In this document: positions 1 to 6,369 of the stretch, piece by piece
Layout: the number at the start of each line of letters is the position of its first letter
How positions within the stretch are numbered: the first letter of the stretch is position 1
The notes under the pieces: model-generated
Told to the model about the DNA's origin: nothing
Databases searched by the model: none
Seen by the model: the letters and a program-made list of their open reading frames with translations, nothing else
Translations under genes and position numbers: made by a program
DNA from: Chitinophagales bacterium
GTDB taxonomy: Bacteria; Bacteroidota; Bacteroidia; Chitinophagales; UBA10324
Direction of reading: 5' to 3'
Length of the DNA stretch: 6,803 nt
Assembly (NCBI GenBank): GCA_026786335.1
Contig: JAJAYG010000039.1
Location: 1 to 6,803 of the forward strand

Positions 1-3000
1 CCTCAAGTGATAGTGTTCAAATTGGAGGAGCCATTGGGAACGAACATAAAAATGCGCCGTTCATCGTTGAAAATTTTTACGGCGTAATGTCACTCATCAG
101 TTTGCTGATGGTAACCGCATTTTTAAATGTTGCTGCCGCGCGTGATTTCAGTTACAACACGCATCAAATAATTTTTAGCACGCCACTCAAAAAATATGAT
201 TTTTTAATGGGACGATTTTGGGGTGCTGTGGTTGTTGCAATCATTCCATTCTTCGGAGTTACCATTGGAAATATTGTTGGCAGCATGATGCCGTGGCTCG
301 ATGCAGAAAGGGTTGGTCCTTTGAATTTACTCAGCCACATCAACGGATTAATTGTTTTTGTAATCCCCAACATCATTTTTACAGGCGCATTTATTTTTGC
401 CATTGCGGCTCTCACCCGCAGCACTATTTTCTCATTTATCGCCTCTATTCTTTTATTGGTTGGTTATGGAATTGCACAAGGTCTCACTCGAAATCTCGAT
501 AATGAATTTCTGGCTGCACTCATTGATCCTTTCGGCATAAGAACTTTTTCGATTGTAACAAAATACTGGACAGTTGATGATAAAAATACCATGTCGCTGA
601 GTTTACAAGGGCTTATGCTTTTAAACAGATTAATCTGGATTGGTGCAGGAATGCTGATACTTGCTTTCGCCTATTTTAAATTTTCATTTTCCGAAAAAAT
701 AAGTGCACGCAAAAAGAAAAAATTATTAGGAGAAGAATCGGAAATAAATGTTCATTCATCTCAACCATTACCATCGGTTTCGTTTTCTTACACTGCTTCC
801 AACACGATCAAACAATTTTTAAATCAAGTACGAATAGATTTTTGGGGCGTATTTAAGAGCACTGCATTTATAGTAATCATGCTCGCAGGTATTACGAACA
901 TGTCTGCTTCACTTGCATTTGTAACCGACTTTGGTTACGGGTTAAAATCATTTCCGCTCACCTATATTGTGATTGATACCATTAGAGGAACGCTCTATCT
1001 TTTTATTGTAGCTGTAATTACTTTTTACACTGGTGTTTTGGTTTGGAAAGAACGTGATGCTAAAGTGAATGAGATTTACGATGCACTGCCGCATTCACAT
1101 TGGATCTCTTTTGTTTCAAAACTTTTTGCAATGACTTTGCTTATTGCATTCATCCTATTGGTTTCCATTATCACCGGATTGGTGGTGCAAACATTATTCG
1201 GTTATTATGAATACAACCTCGGTGAATACTTTCTCGACATTCTTGTTTTCGATTTGTTGTCGATGTTTTTTTTGATTGTGATGTCAATGTTGATTCATAC
1301 GATCGTAAACAATCGCTACCTCGCCTATTTCATTTTCATTGTGTTTATTATTCTCAATATTTTTATTTGGGAGCCGCTTAATATTTCGAGCAACATGGTA
1401 AAGTTTGGCAGCATACCCAGTTATATTTATTCATCGATGAACGGCTTTAATCCCTACATGCCTTCAGTAACATGGTTTAATATTTACTGGTTTTTATTCT
1501 GTGGATTGTTAGTTATGCTTGGTATTTTCTTTTGGGTGCGCGGGAAAGAAACTTCATTCAAGAACAGATTAAAAGGTGGTGCGTTAAATTTTTCTTCGGG
1601 TTACAAAATAATTACGTTGCTGATTTTCATAGTATGGATTGTAACAACAGGTTTTGTTTTTTACAATACAAAAATTCTGAATTCATTTCACACTTCTCGC
1701 GATCAGGAGGAACTTATTGTGCAATATGAAAAGCTGTACAAGAAATATGAGCACATGAACATCCCCAGAATAACTGATGTAAAATATAAGATTGATTTAT
1801 TTCCTGAAACACGTTCTTTGAAAGTGGATGCATTGGAAATGATGGTAAACAGAGGAACAACGCCAATTGATTCCATTCATTTCAATACGTTCGATGGCCC
1901 CGAACTAATTATTGATATCGCAAATGCGAAACAGGTTTTGAATGATGAAGTACATCATTACCAAATCTATCAACTGAGCAAACCAATGATGCCGGGTGAT
2001 AGCTTGCAACTACACATCACCACAAAATATGTAAGCAAAGGATTTGAAAACAATGTGCGCTTTACACAAATTGTAGAGAACGGAACCTTCTTTAATAACG
2101 CAGACATTATTCCGCAAATAGGTTATCAGGTTGGAAATGAATTACAGGATAAGAACAGAAGAAAAAAATGTGGCTTACCTGAACGTGAGCGTATGCCTGC
2201 GCTCACACGCAACTGCACAGATAAATGCATGGACACTTACCTCTCCAACAATTGTGATTGGGTAAATGTTGAAACAATCATGAGCACATCGAAAGATCAA
2301 ATTGCAGTTGCACCGGGTTCGCTTATAAAAGAATGGATTGAAAATGACAGACATTATTATCAGTATAAATTAGATCATTACTCACTCAACTTCTATTCTT
2401 TTATTTCGGCGAAGTATGAAGTGAAAAGAGATGAATGGAAACAAAATGATTCAAGTGCGCCGGTAAAAGTTGAAGTGTATTACATGAAAGGTCATGAGTT
2501 CAATGTGCAGAAAATGGTGGATGCAGTTAAGAATTCTCTCAGTTATTACAGCGAGCATTTTGGTCCTTACTATCATAATGAAGCGCGCATTATTGAGTTC
2601 CCGCGCTATGCAGATTTTGCACAGGCATTTCCGGGAACCATGCCTTACTCCGAAGGAATTGGATTTATCTTAAACATTGATGACTCTGATGCAGTTGATA
2701 TGGTAACCTATGTAGTTGCGCATGAGATGGGACATCAGTGGTGGGCACATCAGGTAGTTGGTGCAAACATGCAGGGCGCAACATTGCTATCAGAATCAAT
2801 GGCGCAGTATTCATCTTTAATGGTTCAAAAAAAATTATATGGCAAAGAGCACATGCAGAAATTTTTGAAGTATGAAATGGACAGGTATTTACGCAGCCGC
2901 GGAAGAGAAGCAATCAAAGAAGAACCGTTGTTGAAAGTGGAGAATCAGGGTTATGTTCATTACCAAAAAGGTAGTGTAGTTATGTATTACCTGCAGCAAA

Positions 3001-3506
3001 TGATTGGCGAAGAGGCCGTGAATGCTTCACTAAAAAATATGATCGACTCTTTTGCTTATCGCAAACCGCCCTATCAGAATTCTTATGATCTGGTTGATCG
3101 CTTTACAGCGAACACTCCTGATTCATTAAAGTATTTAATCAATGATTTATTTTACGACATCACACTCTTTAATAATCGCACATTAGATGCGAGCTATAAA
3201 AAACTAAGCGATGGCAAGTATGAAGTGACCATCAATGTGCAGTCGGAAAAATACAAGGCAGATTCATTGGGTAAGGAAACTAAAGTTGCCACCAACGATT
3301 GGATCGAAATCGGTGCTTTGGCAAAACCTGCTGAAGGAAAAAAGATTGGCAAACAGATTCATTCGCAATTTGTAAAATTCACTTCAGATAAAAACACTTT
3401 CACATTTATTACAAATGAGCAACCCAATAAAGCAGGAATTGATCCCAACTATTTATTGGTTGACAGAATGAGTGATGATAATTTGAAATCGGTTACTGAG
3501 AAGTAG
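1..3506 (+). CDS. ABC-2 type permease fused to M1-family-like zinc metallopeptidase, 5' partial
   Basis: The reading frame is open from the left edge (first full codon at 3), so the ATG at 87 is probably internal and the true start lies upstream. Residues here are numbered from that ATG (1139 residues). About 12 hydrophobic segments are visible: near 2-18, 45-67, 86-109, 112-132 and 180-199, then after a charged linker (203-240) near 256-278, 299-320, 347-371, 384-407, 411-428, 462-484 and 507-527. This suggests two tandem ABC-2 permease modules. Residues from about 545 onward form a soluble domain, presumably extracytoplasmic. It has the zinc motif HEMGH (879-883), a likely third ligand E903 in LLSESMAQY, a PGTMPYSEG segment (849-857) where classical enzymes have GAMEN, and YQKG (Y959) matching the catalytic-tyrosine region. 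All four ectodomain cysteines lie at 695-723. The substrate is unknown; a partner ATPase gene is expected upstream (inference). No clear terminator follows the stop. Confidence 0.9.
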   Translation, partial: SSDSVQIGGAIGNEHKNAPFIVENFYGVMSLISLLMVTAFLNVAAARDFSYNTHQIIFSTPLKKYDFLMGRFWGAVVVAIIPFFGVTIGNIVGSMMPWLDAERVGPLNLLSHINGLIVFVIPNIIFTGAFIFAIAALTRSTIFSFIASILLLVGYGIAQGLTRNLDNEFLAALIDPFGIRTFSIVTKYWTVDDKNTMSLSLQGLMLLNRLIWIGAGMLILAFAYFKFSFSEKISARKKKKLLGEESEINVHSSQPLPSVSFSYTASNTIKQFLNQVRIDFWGVFKSTAFIVIMLAGITNMSASLAFVTDFGYGLKSFPLTYIVIDTIRGTLYLFIVAVITFYTGVLVWKERDAKVNEIYDALPHSHWISFVSKLFAMTLLIAFILLVSIITGLVVQTLFGYYEYNLGEYFLDILVFDLLSMFFLIVMSMLIHTIVNNRYLAYFIFIVFIILNIFIWEPLNISSNMVKFGSIPSYIYSSMNGFNPYMPSVTWFNIYWFLFCGLLVMLGIFFWVRGKETSFKNRLKGGALNFSSGYKIITLLIFIVWIVTTGFVFYNTKILNSFHTSRDQEELIVQYEKLYKKYEHMNIPRITDVKYKIDLFPETRSLKVDALEMMVNRGTTPIDSIHFNTFDGPELIIDIANAKQVLNDEVHHYQIYQLSKPMMPGDSLQLHITTKYVSKGFENNVRFTQIVENGTFFNNADIIPQIGYQVGNELQDKNRRKKCGLPERERMPALTRNCTDKCMDTYLSNNCDWVNVETIMSTSKDQIAVAPGSLIKEWIENDRHYYQYKLDHYSLNFYSFISAKYEVKRDEWKQNDSSAPVKVEVYYMKGHEFNVQKMVDAVKNSLSYYSEHFGPYYHNEARIIEFPRYADFAQAFPGTMPYSEGIGFILNIDDSDAVDMVTYVVAHEMGHQWWAHQVVGANMQGATLLSESMAQYSSLMVQKKLYGKEHMQKFLKYEMDRYLRSRGREAIKEEPLLKVENQGYVHYQKGSVVMYYLQQMIGEEAVNASLKNMIDSFAYRKPPYQNSYDLVDRFTANTPDSLKYLINDLFYDITLFNNRTLDASYKKLSDGKYEVTINVQSEKYKADSLGKETKVATNDWIEIGALAKPAEGKKIGKQIHSQFVKFTSDKNTFTFITNEQPNKAGIDPNYLLVDRMSDDNLKSVTEK

Positions 3507-3604
3507 AAGGGGCGCTTTGATCACAAACTAATCTTACAGTTCTTGTTATGCTGTTCCGAGTACTCTCATTGGCGTAAGGCTAAGATTAGCGATAAAGAGT
3601 GGAA

Positions 3605-3633
3605 TTGTCCTGTAGGGACAATATATCGGTAGA
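3605..3633 (+). repeat. 29-nt palindromic repeat unit, copy 1
   Basis: The unit consists of a small hairpin, with arms TTGTCC (3605-3610) and GGACAA (3616-3621) plus a possible T-G wobble pair closing a GTA loop, followed by the tail ATATCGGTAGA. It matches the inverted copy at 3721-3749 at 22 of 29 positions. Two stem pairs differ between the copies in a compensatory way (G-C versus A-T, and T-A versus A-T), which suggests that the fold itself has been maintained. Confidence 0.65.
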
Positions 3634-3655
3634 AAGAACACAACGCACAAACGGA

Positions 3656-3669
3656 GTCCAGATAGGGAC
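3656..3669 (+). repeat. Degenerate palindromic repeat unit
   Basis: The sequence GTCCAGATAGGGAC has 4-bp complementary arms (GTCC and GGAC), and TAGGGAC matches the core of the unit at 3605-3633. The following bases (3670-3681) only loosely resemble that unit's tail. It is best read as a decayed copy of the same repeat family. Alone it would not be convincing; its position between better copies is the main support. Confidence 0.35.
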
Positions 3670-3680
3670 GAAACATTGTT

Positions 3681-3698
3681 GCGTGCCTATCGGCACGC
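3681..3698. repeat. 7-bp perfect GC-rich hairpin at the centre of the repeat element
   Basis: Arms GCGTGCC (3681-3687) and GGCACGC (3692-3698) are perfectly complementary around a TATC loop. It is the most GC-rich stem in the intergenic region and lies near the middle of the larger inverted-repeat structure. It is followed by TTCACCTTTACC rather than a clean T run, so a simple intrinsic terminator is not well supported. Confidence 0.6.
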
Positions 3699-3720
3699 CT
3701 TCACCTTTACCTGTTTATGA

Positions 3721-3749
3721 TCTACCGATATTTAATCCCTACGGGATTT
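3721..3749 (-). repeat. 29-nt palindromic repeat unit, copy 2 (inverted)
   Basis: This is the reverse-orientation partner of 3605-3633. Its hairpin has arms AATCCC (3734-3739) and GGGATT (3743-3748) around the 3-nt loop TAC. The 11 bases at 3721-3731 are an exact reverse complement of the tail of copy 1, so the two copies can also pair with each other and close a loop of about 87 nt that contains the 3681-3698 hairpin. Confidence 0.65.
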
Positions 3750-3842
3750 CGTATAATTGTCAAACTTGTAGGATGCTTGCCAGATAATGATTGTGTATGG
3801 TTTCAATTTGGTTTAGCTTAACGCCTATGCGATTACTCGGGA

Positions 3843-3874
3843 GAAGCATCTGATAAAGAATAGATAGATGCTTC
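3843..3874. repeat. 9-bp hairpin present only in the right arm of the repeat element
   Basis: GAAGCATCT (3843-3851) is perfectly complementary to AGATGCTTC (3866-3874), with a 14-nt loop. It falls in the 40-nt segment that the left arm of the large inverted repeat lacks. Read on the minus strand, 3866-3890 resembles a dispersed repeat type I recall from Bacteroidota (TGTCATGCTG followed by a GAAGCATCT-like end). That resemblance is from memory and unverified. Confidence 0.5.
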
Positions 3875-3926
3875 CTTCGCCAGCATAACAGAGTTACTCT
3901 TGGGAATTTAAGAAACAAACCGGACA

Positions 3927-3971
3927 GGTGAAATTCAAAAATGAAAATGAAATCTACTTAGAATTTTCACC
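3927..3971 (-). terminator. Possible hairpin spanning the hydrolase stop codon
   Basis: GGTGAAATTC (3927-3936) can pair with GAATTTTCACC (3961-3971) with a single bulged base and a 24-nt loop containing the TAG stop of the hydrolase gene. Downstream on the minus strand comes a moderately T-rich stretch (GGTTTGTTTCTT). The large loop and the lack of a clean U tract make a terminator role uncertain. Confidence 0.25.
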
Positions 3972-4991
3972 ATACCATTTCTTCAAAACTTCCATTGCCG
4001 GTTTTCCCTGTGGAGTGTAATCTATTTCAACTGGAACATCTGCACTGGAATTTGAATCGAGCCATTTCCAGGAGAACCCGCCTGCACACCATTCCTGATT
4101 CCAGAAAGTTTTATAGAATGCTTCATAAGCATTTTTTTGTGCCTCATAATTTGATGCGGCGCTGTGATAAGAATCCCATGGCTCTTCAGTTGCAAAGTCA
4201 ATACTTCTGTAACCGTACTCAGTAAACAATATTGGTTTCGAAAACCTTTGCGAATATTTTTGAAGCTGCTCGCTATAAATTTTCCATTTACCAATAAGTT
4301 CATCAGTGGTTGGAGTCTTGGAATCTGAGAGCGGGAAATATGCATTGGTGCCTATGTAATCCAATTTACTCCATAGAGGAAACTTATCATAGCAGTCCCA
4401 ATTTTCGGCATAAACCAATTTGCCGTGGAAAACAGTTCTGGCAGTATCAATCAAGTGACTCCAATAAGCTGTTCGTTGCATTACAAAGCTGTCGAGTTCA
4501 TTTCCCAAACAAAACATTTCGGCATGCAGTGAATCGGCGAGCGGTAATAATTGGAAAATATAATTCGTGTACGATTGCTCAAACTTTTTCCATTCATCAT
4601 CGCTTGCAAACATGAGATCGCCTGTAAAACCATTGTGCATCCATATCTGTGGTTTAATTACAACCTGTAAACCATTTTGATGTGCAAGTTTTATGGATGC
4701 TGCAATACCTGCAGGAGATTCACCCCACCATTGATGCCCCGTATTGTAATAAACATGAGGTTCACCATTTCTAACAAATGCAAAAGGAAGTAAACAAACA
4801 TAGTTTGCATTAACATTTCGGAACAAGCTGAATTCACTGCTGTCTATACGATGCGGCGCAGCGATCATACTAATTCCATTTATCTTTTTTGTACCTGCAG
4901 TTTCTGTTACAATAGGATTGCCATCATAAATTTTTACCTCTGATGAATTGCAAGCGATAAGAAGCAAAAAGGAAAGCCAGAACATTTTCAT
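3954..4991 (-). CDS. Lipoprotein glycoside hydrolase, GH113-like (clan GH-A TIM barrel, possible beta-mannanase)
   Basis: The 345-residue product starts with a lipoprotein signal peptide (MKMFWLSFLLLIAC) whose lipobox LIAC puts the lipidated cysteine at C14. The mature protein is therefore probably membrane-anchored in the periplasm or on the outer membrane. The rest reads as one TIM barrel: KKINGISMIAAP (about 35-46) near the first strand, QVVIKPQIWM (109-118), CLGNEL with the likely acid/base E165, and ILFTEYGYRS with the likely nucleophile E258, ending with the GGFSWKWL segment (304-311). The order N-E then E is the clan GH-A arrangement, and the overall pattern resembles GH113, founded on an endo-beta-1,4-mannanase; the exact substrate is an inference. 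No carbohydrate-binding module or SusC/SusD-type gene is visible beside it. It lies 97 bp downstream of chrA on the same strand. A weak -7-like AATCTTTG lies about 25 bases upstream of the start. Confidence 0.82.
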   Translation of the reverse strand: MKMFWLSFLLLIACNSSEVKIYDGNPIVTETAGTKKINGISMIAAPHRIDSSEFSLFRNVNANYVCLLPFAFVRNGEPHVYYNTGHQWWGESPAGIAASIKLAHQNGLQVVIKPQIWMHNGFTGDLMFASDDEWKKFEQSYTNYIFQLLPLADSLHAEMFCLGNELDSFVMQRTAYWSHLIDTARTVFHGKLVYAENWDCYDKFPLWSKLDYIGTNAYFPLSDSKTPTTDELIGKWKIYSEQLQKYSQRFSKPILFTEYGYRSIDFATEEPWDSYHSAASNYEAQKNAYEAFYKTFWNQEWCAGGFSWKWLDSNSSADVPVEIDYTPQGKPAMEVLKKWYGENSK

Positions 4992-5034
4992 TGATTTATA
5001 ATAGAGCAGAATTTGCGTTGCAAAGATTCACTAA

Positions 5035-5086
5035 CGAATTCAAATAACCATATTAAATTCAGCTAACTGAATGTTATTTGCATTCG
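5035..5086 (-). terminator. Long hairpin between chrA and the hydrolase gene (terminator-like or regulatory)
   Basis: The outer arms CGAATTCAAATAAC (5035-5048) and GTTATTTGCATTCG (5073-5086) pair at 13 of 14 positions. Inside them ATTCAG (5057-5062) pairs exactly with CTGAAT (5067-5072) around a CTAA loop, and 5049-5056 forms an 8-nt one-sided bulge. That gives 19 base pairs in 52 nt. It begins two bases after the chrA stop codon, which favours a role at the chrA mRNA 3' end. No strong U tract follows (TTAGTGAATCTTTG), so a classical intrinsic terminator is only one reading; an operator or mRNA-stabilising stem is also possible. Confidence 0.55.
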
Positions 5087-5088
5087 CT

Positions 5089-6303
5089 CTACAGAATAAA
5101 AAGTTTAAGCACCACGCCAATTACAGCAGCTATTAGAATTAAAACCGGCTCCTGAATTTTTTTAATCTTCAATAGTGCAACAACAGTTACAACTGCAATT
5201 ATTACAGAAGGAATATCAAGTATCACTGAATGATTCTGAGTGAATGTATTAATCGCAATTACAATCACAGCGCCTGCAAGCGCACCAATAACAGCAGCAG
5301 TAATTCCATCAACAAAAGCTTTGATGGAAGTATTCTTTGCAATCTTTTTAAAGTATGGTGCAGGAATTACCGTGAGCAAATAGCAGGGAAGAAAAGTTGC
5401 AAGTGCTGCAATACATGCACCTGTAACGCCAGCTGTTAGATAGCCGATGAAACCAACAGTAATTACAACAGGACCCGGCGTAATCATGGCGACTGCAACT
5501 GCATCCAGAAATTCTTTTTCATTCAGCCAGCCAAATTGGGTTACCACTCCCCCATGTAAAAACGGAACGATGGCAAGTCCGCTGCCGAAAACAAAAGCGC
5601 CTGCTTTGGTAAAGAACCAGGCAATATCCCAAAGCCGGTCTTGATTCTCGACCCAGATAATTGTTGGTGCTGAAAGGAAAAGAAGAAATGATGCAGCAGA
5701 ACTTTTTAGAAACTTAGGTGGCGCTTTTATCACCATATAAACTAATCCGGCAGCAATAAATAAAGTTACGGGTTCCGATTTTGTAATTACTGTGAATGCC
5801 CCTGCAAAAAAGTAAAACAACCAGAGGATCCATTTACTTTTAAACCCATCAACATTTAATTTGCTGATCGATTTAATGGTGAGCTTGTAAGCACTCAAAC
5901 AAATAATACCAATCACAGCAGCGCCTACTCCATAAAAAATCGCCTGCATCCATGGCAAGCCACCATAAATTTTATAAGCGATACCAATTGCTAATACCAT
6001 AAAGAAGGATGGCAACACAAATGCAATTCCTGCAAGCGTGGCACCGAGAAATCCATAATGAACAAAGCCCAAATAAATTCCAAGCTGTGCTGCAAGCGGA
6101 CCGGGAGATAATTGCGCCAATGCCATTCCTTCTTTGTAATCATCTTCGCTTATCCATTTTTTTTCTTCCACCAAATCGCGGTGCATATAGCCAACAAGCG
6201 CAACAGGTCCGCCGAAACCCGAGTAGCCGAGTTTGAGAAAATATAAAACCAATTGTCGCAGTGTGTAAATCGGTTTGTTTTCCATTTCAACAAATGAAAT
6301 CAT
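5089..6303 (-). CDS. chrA: Chromate transporter ChrA, long-chain (two CHR domains)
   Basis: The 404-residue, very hydrophobic inner-membrane protein has two homologous CHR halves, as in the long-chain CHR subfamily, which usually has about 400 residues. The first half carries GYSGFGGPVALVGYM (26-40), W50 and the LAQLSPGPLAAQ motif (62-73). The second carries the degenerate equivalents VFGSGLAIVPFL (238-249), W259 and ITPGPVVI (274-281). Characterised members export chromate from the cytoplasm using the proton-motive force; many homologues have untested substrates, so chromate here is a family-level inference. A second in-frame ATG at 6285 (MENKPIYTL) is an equally plausible start, as neither has a clear ribosome-binding site. 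No chrB or other chromate regulator is nearby. It is divergent from the adenine deaminase gene across 66 bp. Confidence 0.92.
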   Translation of the reverse strand: MISFVEMENKPIYTLRQLVLYFLKLGYSGFGGPVALVGYMHRDLVEEKKWISEDDYKEGMALAQLSPGPLAAQLGIYLGFVHYGFLGATLAGIAFVLPSFFMVLAIGIAYKIYGGLPWMQAIFYGVGAAVIGIICLSAYKLTIKSISKLNVDGFKSKWILWLFYFFAGAFTVITKSEPVTLFIAAGLVYMVIKAPPKFLKSSAASFLLFLSAPTIIWVENQDRLWDIAWFFTKAGAFVFGSGLAIVPFLHGGVVTQFGWLNEKEFLDAVAVAMITPGPVVITVGFIGYLTAGVTGACIAALATFLPCYLLTVIPAPYFKKIAKNTSIKAFVDGITAAVIGALAGAVIVIAINTFTQNHSVILDIPSVIIAVVTVVALLKIKKIQEPVLILIAAVIGVVLKLFIL

Positions 6304-6369
6304 TTAAGTTTGATATAAAAAACACTTTAACTCTGCCTGTATAAATTTGATGCTAACAAAAATGTTTGT
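6304..6369. promoter_or_regulatory. Divergent intergenic region with a Bacteroidota-type -7 element toward adenine deaminase
   Basis: This 66-bp AT-rich gap must hold start signals for both flanking genes unless transcription enters from elsewhere. On the plus strand TAAATTTG (6342-6349) fits the TAnnTTTG -7 consensus exactly, 20 bases before the ATG at 6370. That would give a leader of roughly 15 nt. No good TTG-type -33 element sits at the expected distance upstream, so the call is tentative. On the minus strand I find no matching element for chrA. Confidence 0.4.

Larger units (their letters stand above)
3544..3890. repeat. Composite inverted-repeat element in convergent intergenic region (MITE-like or palindromic repeat mosaic)
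   Basis: This non-coding stretch is symmetric at several levels. The outermost 10-mer TGTTATGCTG (3544-3553) is matched exactly by CAGCATAACA (3881-3890). Next, 3556-3583 matches the reverse complement of 3813-3840 at 23 of 28 positions, and one mismatch is a G-U wobble. Further in, ATATCGGTAGA (3623-3633) is matched exactly by TCTACCGATAT (3721-3731). The centre also holds three small hairpins. The right arm carries about 40 extra bases (3841-3880) where the left arm has two (3554-3555). No transposase gene and no obvious target-site duplication is visible. The short palindromes resemble dispersed repeats I recall from Bacteroidota genomes, which I cannot verify here. It could be a non-autonomous mobile element, several repeats inserted into each other, or a structured RNA. 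Confidence 0.65.

Noticed and set aside
87..89. ATG at 87 as the true start of the permease-peptidase
   Set aside because: The frame is open upstream to the window edge with protein-like sequence, and starting here would begin in the middle of a permease module.
2665..2913. Antisense open frame of 82 codons within the peptidase region
   Set aside because: It lies opposite the zinc-motif segment of a clearly real gene, shows no domain, and is a by-product of that gene's codon pattern.
3528..3589. 9-bp inverted pair CTAATCTTA (3528-3536) and TAAGATTAG (3581-3589) as a terminator of the permease-peptidase gene
   Set aside because: The pairing is exact but the loop is 44 nt, the stem is AT-rich, no U tract follows, and its right arm competes with the larger inverted repeat beginning at 3556.
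3601..3750. CRISPR array
   Set aside because: The repeated units are inverted, only about 76% identical and irregularly spaced, with no set of equal-length spacers.
3599..3787. A 62-codon open frame on the plus strand in the intergenic region
   Set aside because: It overlaps the palindromic repeats almost entirely, has no recognisable domain, and its sequence is explained by the hairpin units rather than by codon structure.
3544..3890. Integron attC-like recombination site
   Set aside because: GCTTAAC at 3816-3822 fits RYYYAAC, but there is no properly oriented GTTRRRY partner at a suitable distance, and the outer ends GTTATGC and GCATAAC do not fit the consensus. No integrase gene is visible.
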